Positions 1-5,694 of a stretch of 6,292 nucleotides of DNA are shown piece after piece. Source of the DNA: Gammaproteobacteria bacterium (GTDB taxonomy: Bacteria > Pseudomonadota > Gammaproteobacteria > GCA-001735895); NCBI GenBank assembly GCA_024763185.1, contig JANTFY010000141.1:1-6292 (forward strand), in the 5' to 3' direction. The notes below the pieces were generated by a model. That model searched no databases. It had not been told where the DNA came from and saw only the letters and a list, made by a program, of their open reading frames with translations. The translations under genes and the position numbers were made by a program. Within the stretch, counting starts at the first letter, position 1. Each line of letters begins with the position of its first letter.

Positions 1-1136
1 CCGTTAACGCGTTTGCTATCCAGGCGATAATGTGGTTTTTGCCATTGCCCGCTGGACAGAAGGCGTACATTGGGTTTGGTGGCAACAATTTCGGCGGCCT
101 TGTCATCCACCGAAGGAGCGATGATCACCTCGACAAACTGGCGTTCGATAATGGCCTGGGCGGTGTGTTCATCAAGTTTGCGGTTAAAGGCGATGATGCC
201 GCCAAAGGCCGATTCAGGATCGGTTGCAAAGGCACGATCATAGGCGGTAAGAATATTGTCGGTGGTGGCCACGCCACAGGGGTTGGCGTGTTTAACGATT
301 ACGCAACTGGGTTCGTCAAACTGTTTAACACATTCCAGGGCCGCATCCGTATCACCGATATTATTGAAGGACAGCTCTTTACCGGAGAGTTGGACGGAGG
401 TTGAAATACAGGGTTCCTCTAAATTGCTTTCTACATAAAACGCGGCATTTTGATGAGGGTTTTCGCCGTAACGCATGCCCTGGGCATGGTGATATTGCAG
501 GTTAATGGTACGTGGGAACTGCTGGTCCTGCTCCGCTTGAACCATGCACCCAAAATAATTGGCGATAGCGCCATCGTAACTTGAAGTATGTTCAAAGGCT
601 TTTATCGCCAGGGAAAAGCGGGTGGCGGCACTGACCGCCTGCTTATTCTCAGACATTTCCTGTAACACCTGAGCATAGTCCGTGGGGTCTATGACCACGG
701 TTACGCGTGCATTATTCTTGGCTGCAGAACGTAACATGGCCGGGCCACCAATATCGATATTTTCAATGGCATCTTCCAACGTACAATCGGGTTTGGCAAC
801 AGTCTGTTGAAAGGGATAAAGATTAATAACAACCAGGTCAATGGGCTGGATGTCATGAGAGGCCATGACCTCATCGTCAACTCCACTGCGCCCCAGTAAT
901 CCGCCATGGACTTTGGGGTGTAAGGTTTTGACGCGACCATCCATCATTTCGGGGAATCCGGTGTAGTCGGCTATTTCAGTCACTGGGATATTATTTTCTG
1001 CAATCATTTTTGCAGTGCCGCCGGTGGAGAGCAATTCCACGCCCTGCTGATGTAAAGATTGGGCGAATTCCAAAATTCCGCTTTTGTCGGATACGCTGAG
1101 CAGCGCTCGACGAATGGGTTGTTCAGTGTCAGTCAT
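1..1136 (-). CDS. purH: Bifunctional AICAR formyltransferase/IMP cyclohydrolase PurH, 5' part (C-terminus outside window)
   Basis: This cytoplasmic enzyme catalyses the last two steps of purine synthesis: formylation of AICAR with 10-formyl-THF, then ring closure to IMP. The frame opens with ATG at 1136 (MTDTEQPIRRALLSVSDKSG) and stays open for 378 codons to the window edge. The family is about 525 residues long, so roughly the last 150 are missing. The N-terminal cyclohydrolase domain shows STGG (37-40), DYTGFPEMMDGRVKTLHPK (about 57-75), VINLYPF (103-109) and NIDIGGP (126-132). The transformylase domain begins near residue 200 and shows MRYGENPHQ (221-229), the catalytic KHANPCG (282-288; Lys282 and His283 match the known active-site pair) and SAFGGIIAFN (309-318). 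The reading frame is intact. It has its own promoter and ribosome binding site, 189 bases downstream of fis. In many gammaproteobacteria purD follows, but that would lie outside this window. Identity is secure from the dense motif match. Confidence 0.98.
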   Translation of the reverse strand, partial: MTDTEQPIRRALLSVSDKSGILEFAQSLHQQGVELLSTGGTAKMIAENNIPVTEIADYTGFPEMMDGRVKTLHPKVHGGLLGRSGVDDEVMASHDIQPIDLVVINLYPFQQTVAKPDCTLEDAIENIDIGGPAMLRSAAKNNARVTVVIDPTDYAQVLQEMSENKQAVSAATRFSLAIKAFEHTSSYDGAIANYFGCMVQAEQDQQFPRTINLQYHHAQGMRYGENPHQNAAFYVESNLEEPCISTSVQLSGKELSFNNIGDTDAALECVKQFDEPSCVIVKHANPCGVATTDNILTAYDRAFATDPESAFGGIIAFNRKLDEHTAQAIIERQFVEVIIAPSVDDKAAEIVATKPNVRLLSSGQWQKPHYRLDSKRVN

Positions 1137-1143
1137 TTTTCAG

Positions 1144-1147
1144 TCCT
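1144..1147 (-). promoter_or_regulatory. purH ribosome binding site
   Basis: AGGA on the minus strand lies 7 bases before the purH ATG at 1136. It is the clearest Shine-Dalgarno sequence in the window and confirms that start. It contrasts with fis, DUF3426 and dusB, where no convincing one is seen. Confidence 0.75.
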
Positions 1148-1157
1148 GGATGGAAAC

Positions 1158-1179
1158 AGCGCATTATAGATTATGCGCT
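1158..1179. repeat. Inverted repeat overlapping the purH -10 box
   Basis: AGCGCAT and ATGCGCT form perfect 7-base arms around an 8-base centre. The dyad spans the purH -10 hexamer and the adjacent spacer, a position where a bound repressor would block polymerase. As RNA it would be only a 7-bp stem. It has no T-run and lies mostly upstream of the predicted transcript start, so a DNA operator is more plausible than a terminator. The cognate regulator is unknown. Confidence 0.45.
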
Positions 1180-1191
1180 TATCTAGGTGAA
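1163..1191 (-). promoter_or_regulatory. Predicted sigma-70-type promoter of purH
   Basis: On the minus strand, TTCACC (1191-1186, 4 of 6 to TTGACA) and TATAAT (1168-1163, 6 of 6) are separated by exactly 17 bases. Transcription would start near 1156, giving a leader of about 20 bases that carries the AGGA ribosome binding site. This suggests purH can be expressed apart from the upstream fis operon. No PurR-type operator (ACGCAAACGTTTGCGT-like) is visible nearby. The call comes from motif and spacing only. Confidence 0.65.
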
Positions 1192-1218
1192 AGATTAAAT
1201 TGAACTTGTGGGATAAAG

Positions 1219-1254
1219 CAGTTAATGACTTTTATGAAGTCATGAATGTAACTG
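1219..1254 (-). repeat. Bulged long inverted repeat between fis and purH (possible transcript-end hairpin)
   Basis: On the minus strand, CAGTTA-cattc-ATGACTT pairs with AAGTCAT-TAACTG around a 5-base loop (cataa). This gives 13 base pairs in two perfect blocks with one 5-base bulge on the 5' side. It lies 72 bases past the fis stop and upstream of the purH promoter, where a 3' end of the fis transcript would be expected. The stem is AT-rich and is followed by CTTTATCCC rather than a T-run, so it is not a standard intrinsic terminator. It could be a weak terminator, an mRNA-stabilising 3' hairpin or a protein-binding dyad. Confidence 0.45.
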
Positions 1255-1281
1255 ATTGAAAATATTTGCAGGTTGCGGGTT

Positions 1282-1319
1282 ATGATACCGCTCTGGCACT
1301 TTAAAACAATAAATGATAC
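1282..1319. repeat. Pair of ATGATAC direct repeats just after fis
   Basis: ATGATAC occurs at 1282-1288 and 1313-1319 on the plus strand, 31 bases start to start, close to three helical turns. The second copy begins the noncoding stretch right behind the fis stop codon. This could be a pair of binding sites on one DNA face or chance; the 7-base match is short. Confidence 0.25.
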
Positions 1320-1325
1320 GGCTTG

Positions 1326-1598
1326 TTAAATCTCGTACTGTTTCAATTTTTTGCGTAACGTTCCGCGGTTAATGCCTAAGCAACTGGCAGCCTTGGACTG
1401 GTTGTTTTCATAATGATTCATGACCGTGGATAGCAGCGGTTTTTCAATTTCTGAAATAACCTTTTCATACAGGTTACAGGGGTCTTCGCCATCGAGATCT
1501 TCGAGATACTGGATTAACGCGGTGGTGACAGAGTTATGTAATGAAGGGTTATTTTTTTTCAATTCTTCAACCGAAATTAACACGTTTTTATGGCCCAA
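1326..1598 (-). CDS. fis: Nucleoid-associated DNA-binding protein Fis
   Basis: Fis is a small homodimeric protein that bends DNA, organises the nucleoid and activates rRNA, tRNA and other growth-linked promoters. The 90-residue product is close to the 98 residues of the E. coli protein. It carries the family core DLDGEDPCNLYEKVISEIEK (34-53) and the C-terminal helix-turn-helix from about 67 to 88, ending in GINRGTLRKKLKQY (75-88). Asn77, Arg78, Thr80, Arg82 and Lys83 match the DNA-contacting residues of E. coli Fis. The start is TTG at 1598: an in-frame TAA lies five codons upstream and no ATG is available. GTG at 1583 (codon 6) is the alternative. Neither start has a Shine-Dalgarno sequence. 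The N-terminal arm is about seven residues shorter than in E. coli and diverged. The gene lies 45 bases behind dusB and is probably cotranscribed with it. Eight consecutive A residues occur at codons 14-16. The NtrC C-terminal domain shares this fold, but the size and the dusB link favour Fis. Confidence 0.96.
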   Translation of the reverse strand: MGHKNVLISVEELKKNNPSLHNSVTTALIQYLEDLDGEDPCNLYEKVISEIEKPLLSTVMNHYENNQSKAASCLGINRGTLRKKLKQYEI

Positions 1599-1643
1599 TT
1601 TTATTAATTGTTATTGTTAGATGATGTGACTCAAATCAACCCT
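1599..1643 (-). promoter_or_regulatory. AT-rich dusB-fis leader lacking a Shine-Dalgarno sequence
   Basis: The 45 bases between the dusB stop and the fis TTG end in a run almost free of G (aacaataacaattaataaaa) directly before the start codon, with nothing resembling GGAG. In E. coli, fis likewise lacks a good Shine-Dalgarno sequence and depends on an upstream AU-rich element for translation. This leader may play the same role, which is an inference from base composition and position. Confidence 0.45.
1621..1640. promoter_or_regulatory. CRP/FNR-like dyad in the dusB-fis gap (weak)
   Basis: On the plus strand, TGTGA-CTCAAA-TCAAC (1625-1640) matches the CRP consensus TGTGA-N6-TCACA at 8 of 10 positions. 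The overlapping ATGAT-GTGA-CTCAA (1621-1634) matches the FNR consensus TTGAT-N4-ATCAA at 8 of 10. A TAAAAT -10-like hexamer follows on the minus strand (1603-1598) with no -35. The spacing would suit a CRP class II promoter, but such half-good matches are common in AT-rich DNA. Confidence 0.2.
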
Positions 1644-2642
1644 TTAACCCGTTTGATCATAATGGTGGTCCATCAGCAGGGTGTCGAAATAGCGTTGTAT
1701 CAGTCCTAACTGGTTTTCAGCATTTACGGCGCGCATTATTTCAGGTTTAAACAGACTGAAATTATGTTCATCGCCAAGCTGCCAGTTAATGTGTTTACGA
1801 GCAATCTGTATACCCTGCTGTTCACCGTAAAAATCATAGAGATTATACAAATGATTGAGTAACCAGTTTTTTCTTGTTTTTAAAGCAGGCTCTTTACTCT
1901 CGATACCTGTGACCAGGTACGATTGTATTTGTTGAAATATCCAGGGTTTTTTTTGTGCTGCTCGCCCAAGCATAATAGCATCAGCAGCAGTGAAGTCCAT
2001 GACCATTTTGGCTTTTTTTGCGCTATCAATATCCCCGTTGGCAATCAAGGGTATGCTAAGTTGCTGTTTTATCAAATGAATCGTATCGTATTCCGCTGAT
2101 CCGAAATATTTTTGCTCGCGTGTTCTGCCGTGGATGGTTAAAGCCTGTATGCCACAATCCTGTGCAATCCTGGCAATTTCCGGTGCATTTTTATGTTGTA
2201 AAGACCAGCCTGTGCGTATTTTTAGTGTCACCGGAACGCTCACCGCATTGACCACCGCGTGCAGAATTTTTTCGACTTTTTGCGGGTCTTTCATCAATGC
2301 AGAACCGGCATCGACCCGGCAGACTTTTTTCGCCGGGCAGCCCATGTTGATATCAATAATCTGCGCCCCACGATCGACATTAAAACGCGCGGCATCGGCC
2401 ATCATGGCCGATTCAGCACCGGCAATCTGCACGATGACCGGTTCCGGCTCACCCTGATGATCGCATCTTAATAGCGACTTACGGGTGTGGCGCAGTTCAG
2501 GTTTGCTGCTGACCATTTCCGAGACCGTCATGGCTGCACCGAGCGAGCGGCATAACTGGCGGAAGGGTCTGTCGCTGACACCCGCCATGGGCGCGAGCGC
2601 CAGACGATTGGAAAAGGTATAAGGGCCTATGCTCCAGTTCAT
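1644..2642 (-). CDS. dusB: tRNA-dihydrouridine synthase B
   Basis: DusB is a cytoplasmic FMN enzyme that reduces specific uridines of the tRNA D-loop to dihydrouridine with NADPH. The 332-residue product is near the usual length of about 320-335. The TIM-barrel domain starts with ALAPMAGVSDRPFRQLCRSL (15-34), the FMN-binding opening of the family. INMGCPAKKV (98-107) holds the catalytic cysteine, Cys102. LKIRTGW (140-146), HGRTREQKY (171-179) and ANGDI (201-205) line the FMN and RNA site. MLGRAAQKKPWIF (224-236) is the phosphate-binding end. The C-terminal helical tRNA-binding domain includes IARKHINWQLG (280-290). The extended NMGCPAKKV motif and linkage to fis indicate DusB rather than DusA or DusC. 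The ATG lies only 3 bases past the preceding stop, with no clear ribosome binding site, so it is probably translated by coupling. An A8 run covers codons 230-232 (QKK), where E. coli DusB has QGR. Confidence 0.97.
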   Translation of the reverse strand: MNWSIGPYTFSNRLALAPMAGVSDRPFRQLCRSLGAAMTVSEMVSSKPELRHTRKSLLRCDHQGEPEPVIVQIAGAESAMMADAARFNVDRGAQIIDINMGCPAKKVCRVDAGSALMKDPQKVEKILHAVVNAVSVPVTLKIRTGWSLQHKNAPEIARIAQDCGIQALTIHGRTREQKYFGSAEYDTIHLIKQQLSIPLIANGDIDSAKKAKMVMDFTAADAIMLGRAAQKKPWIFQQIQSYLVTGIESKEPALKTRKNWLLNHLYNLYDFYGEQQGIQIARKHINWQLGDEHNFSLFKPEIMRAVNAENQLGLIQRYFDTLLMDHHYDQTG

Positions 2643-2645
2643 GAC

Positions 2646-3428
2646 TCAGGCAATGAATTCAAACTCATAGGTGAGGGCCTGCGTGTCCGGATCAAAGATT
2701 TCCAGCCGGAACTGCACGACTTTTCCGGTGGGCATGGAGGTCAGCGATTTGTCCGTCAGATATTCCTGTGGCTGAAACTGGCGATTGGCAATCAGGTTGC
2801 CATTGACATCGGAAAGACTGATTAACAGTCTGGGTAGAGGCTGATCAAAAGCCGCCTGGTTGATAAACGAACCGGTAATCATCAGGGCATTGTCACGCGT
2901 GGGATGTGAAAACACATGGCGTTCAATCAGTCTGATCTGAGCGAGACTGCTATAACGATTTTCGTCACAGGGTAAAATCTGGCACAGGTTCAGAATCTGC
3001 TGTTGGTAATTGGCGGAGGATAAAAGTGCATAGCGCTGGTAATAGATGATTTGCACGATACTGATGACCATCAACAACAGAATGCCGGTAACCCACAGTA
3101 ACGGTTTGAAATTACTCTGCGACTTTTGCCCGTTGCCATACATGGCCTCGTTCAGGGATACGGGTTGATCCACCAGGTTTTTAATGACTGTTGAAGTTTT
3201 TTCGTCGCCCAGGCCAAATTCTTTATCCAGTTCATTGATGGCGTTTTGCGACGGGTTGGCTGAATCCTGCAGGCCGCCGTAATTCTCCAGGGTAAACAGG
3301 GCATTGAACACCTGGTTGCATTGACTGCAGCGAGCCTGGCCACGTGCCATTTCCAGTTGTTGCGGGGTAATACGGAATACACTGCCACAATGCAGGCAGG
3401 TTGTTTGAAGGTTTTCGCCGAGTTGCAT
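2646..3428 (-). CDS. MJ0042-type zinc-ribbon and DUF3426 membrane protein, function unknown
   Basis: This 260-residue protein has three parts. Residues 11-37 form a zinc ribbon with Cys11-x2-Cys14 and Cys34-x2-Cys37, including VFRITPQQLEMARGQARC (17-34), the classic MJ0042 pattern. A polar linker (about 50-108) follows. One hydrophobic segment at about 109-131 (LLWVTGILLLMVISIVQIIY) is a transmembrane helix. The rest matches the DUF3426 pattern: paired cysteines in LCQILPCD (148-155), SFINQAAFDQPLPRLLISLS (187-206) and RQFQPQEYL (216-224). With no signal peptide before it, the ribbon should be cytoplasmic and the C-terminal domain periplasmic. Such proteins are often annotated as zinc-ribbon or thioredoxin-like, but no thioredoxin motif is seen. 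ATG at 3428 lies 6 bases past the prmA stop and no clear ribosome binding site is seen. Family members recur beside prmA and dusB in gammaproteobacteria. Any role in redox sensing or envelope-to-translation signalling would be speculation. Confidence 0.9.
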   Translation of the reverse strand: MQLGENLQTTCLHCGSVFRITPQQLEMARGQARCSQCNQVFNALFTLENYGGLQDSANPSQNAINELDKEFGLGDEKTSTVIKNLVDQPVSLNEAMYGNGQKSQSNFKPLLWVTGILLLMVISIVQIIYYQRYALLSSANYQQQILNLCQILPCDENRYSSLAQIRLIERHVFSHPTRDNALMITGSFINQAAFDQPLPRLLISLSDVNGNLIANRQFQPQEYLTDKSLTSMPTGKVVQFRLEIFDPDTQALTYEFEFIA

Positions 3429-3434
3429 AAAGGA

Positions 3435-4325
3435 TCAATCCAGGTTGTTTCTGATGGCGCTGATACGACACCAGCCTTCTAGGATTTTAACAGTTTCGAC
3501 TTCAAAATGCCCTTGGTAGGCCTGTTTAACATTATCAGTCTGCTCGGCAAGAATGCCCGATAACAGCAGGCGACCACCCGCTTTGGTCAGCTTGGTAAAC
3601 AGGGGTTCCAGTTCTATCAACGGACCGGACAGGATATTGGCGATCAGATAATCAACGGGTTCGATAGTTTGCTGCCCGGGCAGACTGATGTGCAGCAACT
3701 CAGGCTCGATGTCATTACGGCGCGCATTGTTGGCCGTTGACTCCAGGGCCTGTGGATCGATATCAATGCTGGTCACATGGCTTGCACCCAGCTTGTAGGC
3801 GGCGATGGCAAGAATGCCGGAACCACAGCCATAATCGAGAACCGATTTTTGTAGAGGGGGGTGCTGATCCAGGTATTCCAGACACAGGGCAGTGGTCGGA
3901 TGAGAACCCGTGCCAAAGGCAATACCGGGATCCAGTATGATATTACAGGCGTCAGGTTGTGGTGGCTGATGCCAGCTGGGGCAGATCCACAAATCGTTTC
4001 CAAATCGGGTGGGTTTGAATTGATCGAGAAAGGCTCTTTCCCATACCTGGTCATCCAGCTGCTGTTTTTGAATACTGGCAACCTGATGTTGCGGTAAACG
4101 ATTTACAAGATCATCGTAAAGCGATTCCAGAGTGCGTTTCTGCTCGAATAATCCGCTCACAGTGGATACTGACCACAGCGGAGAATCACCGGGAAGGGGT
4201 TCGTAGATAGGTTCATCCTGGGCATCCCCCAGGGTGATGCACATTGCGCCCAGTTCAAGCAGAATGTCTTCGGTTTTCTCCAGTTCCGATCGGCTACATT
4301 GAACGGTTAGTTGCCACCATGCCAC
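3435..4325 (-). CDS. prmA: Ribosomal protein L11 methyltransferase PrmA
   Basis: PrmA is a cytoplasmic SAM-dependent enzyme that trimethylates several amino groups of ribosomal protein L11. The 296 residues match the family length (about 293 in E. coli). The N-terminal L11-recognition domain (about 1-55) includes YEPLPGDSPLW (41-51). DLWICPSW (111-118) and LDPGIAFGTGSHPTT (131-145) follow. SAM motif I is SVLDYGCGSGILAIAA (161-176), with the acidic SIDIDPQAL (186-194) after it. ANILSGPL (229-236) and LLLSGIL (253-259) form the later motifs, and WCRISA (285-290) closes the protein. The start is GTG at 4325. An in-frame TGA lies two codons upstream, and residues 1-8 (MAWWQLTV) align with the E. 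coli N-terminus (MPWIQLKL), so the GTG is well supported. An out-of-frame ATG begins 5 bases after the first base of the GTG. The gene is 13 bases behind accC and 6 before the zinc-ribbon gene. Confidence 0.97.
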   Translation of the reverse strand: MAWWQLTVQCSRSELEKTEDILLELGAMCITLGDAQDEPIYEPLPGDSPLWSVSTVSGLFEQKRTLESLYDDLVNRLPQHQVASIQKQQLDDQVWERAFLDQFKPTRFGNDLWICPSWHQPPQPDACNIILDPGIAFGTGSHPTTALCLEYLDQHPPLQKSVLDYGCGSGILAIAAYKLGASHVTSIDIDPQALESTANNARRNDIEPELLHISLPGQQTIEPVDYLIANILSGPLIELEPLFTKLTKAGGRLLLSGILAEQTDNVKQAYQGHFEVETVKILEGWCRISAIRNNLD

Positions 4326-4338
4326 AGCTCAGGCCCCG

Positions 4339-5682
4339 CTAATGTATGCCCAGTTTCTTTTCCAGATAATGGATGTCGGTACCGCCGATAACAAAATTAC
4401 CATCGTTGATAATATCGCTCTGTAAATCAATATTGGTTTTAATGCCATCGATAACGATTTCGGATAATGCGCCATTCATGCGTGCTATGGCCGATTCACG
4501 GGTGTTTCCGTGGGTGATCAGTTTGCCAATCATGGAGTCATAGTAGGGGGGGACCGTGTAACCGTTATAGATATGCGTGTCCAGCCTGACACCGGGGCCT
4601 CCCGGTGCATGGTAATGGTCGATAGTGCCTGGCGAGGGCATGAAGGTTTTTGAATCTTCGGCATTGAGCCGGCATTCGATGGCATGGCCCCTGACCTTGA
4701 TGTCCTGCTGATTAAAGCGTAACGGGTTTCCGGCGGCGATTGATATCTGTTCACAAATTATATCGACGCCGGTAATCATTTCCGTAACCGGGTGTTCAAC
4801 CTGGACCCGGGTATTCATTTCTATGAAATAAAACTCACCGTTTTCGTATAAAAATTCAAACGTACCGACACCCTCGTAACCCATGGCCACGCAGGCCTCG
4901 GCACAGCGGCCACCGATCTCGGCGCGTTGTTCGGGAGTGATACCGGGAGCGGGTGCTTCTTCCAGTACTTTCTGGTGACGCCTTTGCATAGAACAATCGC
5001 GTTCCGCCAGATGAATTGCGTTTCCGTGAGAGTCTGACAGCACCTGGATTTCGATGTGGCGCGGCTTTTCCAGAAACTTTTCCATGTACACCGTATCGTT
5101 GCCAAACGCGGCGCCGGCTTCGGATTTGGTTAACTGGATCGAATTCATCAGGCTGCCTTCCGCATTCACCACGCGCATGCCCCGACCACCGCCACCACCG
5201 GCTGCCTTGATGATGACCGGGTAACCAATGTCACGCGCCAGCTTCAGATTGCGTTCATTATCATCATTGAGCGGGCCATCCGAACCGGGTACGGTGGGTA
5301 CGCCGCTTTCTTTCATGGCCTTTATGGCAGCCACCTTGTCGCCCATGGTGCGTATTGCCTTGGCGCTGGGCCCGATAAATTTAAAACCACTGGTTTCCAC
5401 CTGTTCGGCAAATTCAGCGTTTTCTGACAGGAAACCGTAACCGGGGTGTATCGCCGCAGCGTTGGTGACTTCCGCGGCACAGATGATGGCGGGGATATTC
5501 AGATAACTTTCCAGTGACGAGGGTGGCCCGATACAGACCGATTCATCGGCCAGACGAACATGCTTGAGGTCGCGGTCAGCAGTGGAGTGTACGGCCACCG
5601 TTTCTATACCCATTTCCCGACAGGCCCTGAGAATGCGTAGAGCAATTTCACCGCGATTGGCGATGAGGATTTTGTCTATCAT
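4339..5682 (-). CDS. accC: Acetyl-CoA carboxylase, biotin carboxylase subunit
   Basis: AccC uses ATP and bicarbonate to carboxylate the biotin on AccB, the first half-reaction of acetyl-CoA carboxylase in fatty acid synthesis. The 447 residues compare with 449 in E. coli, and residue numbers coincide over the active site. The N-terminal domain opens with KILIANRGEIALRILRAC (4-21) and holds AAIHPGYGFLSEN (76-88). The ATP-grasp domain carries Lys116 (GDKVAA), Lys159 (IIKA), the glycine loop AAGGGGGRGMR (160-170), His209 (RHIE), Glu276, and Glu288, Asn290, Arg292 and Glu296 within FIEMNTRVQVEHP (286-298). Arg338 lies in ECRLNAED (336-343). No catalytic residue is missing. The ATG at 5682 lies 12 bases after the accB stop. 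An AGAG at 5696-5693, 10 bases ahead, overlaps that stop codon, which favours coupled expression. Stand-alone length with adjacent accB excludes pyruvate or propionyl-CoA carboxylase fusions. Confidence 0.98.
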   Translation of the reverse strand: MIDKILIANRGEIALRILRACREMGIETVAVHSTADRDLKHVRLADESVCIGPPSSLESYLNIPAIICAAEVTNAAAIHPGYGFLSENAEFAEQVETSGFKFIGPSAKAIRTMGDKVAAIKAMKESGVPTVPGSDGPLNDDNERNLKLARDIGYPVIIKAAGGGGGRGMRVVNAEGSLMNSIQLTKSEAGAAFGNDTVYMEKFLEKPRHIEIQVLSDSHGNAIHLAERDCSMQRRHQKVLEEAPAPGITPEQRAEIGGRCAEACVAMGYEGVGTFEFLYENGEFYFIEMNTRVQVEHPVTEMITGVDIICEQISIAAGNPLRFNQQDIKVRGHAIECRLNAEDSKTFMPSPGTIDHYHAPGGPGVRLDTHIYNGYTVPPYYDSMIGKLITHGNTRESAIARMNGALSEIVIDGIKTNIDLQSDIINDGNFVIGGTDIHYLEKKLGIH

Positions 5683-5694
5683 GATAGTCAGTCT

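Noticed and set aside
30..404. 124-codon plus-strand open frame with glycine-rich product opposite purH
   Set aside because: The opposite strand carries the intact conserved PurH frame. The glycine and isoleucine richness is a by-product of the PurH codons.
1270..1295. Possible intrinsic terminator hairpin (GCGG/CCGC) after fis
   Set aside because: The stem is only 4-5 bp with a large loop and no following T-run on the minus strand.
1137..1325. PurR operator or purine riboswitch ahead of purH
   Set aside because: No sequence close to ACGCAAACGTTTGCGT is present, and the predicted leader of about 20 bases is too short for a riboswitch.
2318..2332. A6 run followed by G in dusB as a programmed -1 frameshift site
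   Set aside because: The codons read GCG AAA AAA GTC, so the heptamer A-AAA-AAG is not in the frame required for tandem slippage, and the zero-frame product is the full DusB.
2134..2457. 107-codon plus-strand open frame opposite dusB
   Set aside because: It lies wholly antisense to a strongly conserved gene, has no ribosome binding site or family-like motifs, and fits an open-frame shadow.
3432..3441. GGATCAATCC palindrome at the prmA/DUF3426 junction
   Set aside because: The arms are only four bases and the sequence is constrained by the prmA C-terminal codons and stop.
3773..4081. Minus-strand 102-codon frame inside prmA
   Set aside because: It is an out-of-frame shadow of the conserved PrmA SAM-binding region, with no recognisable domain.
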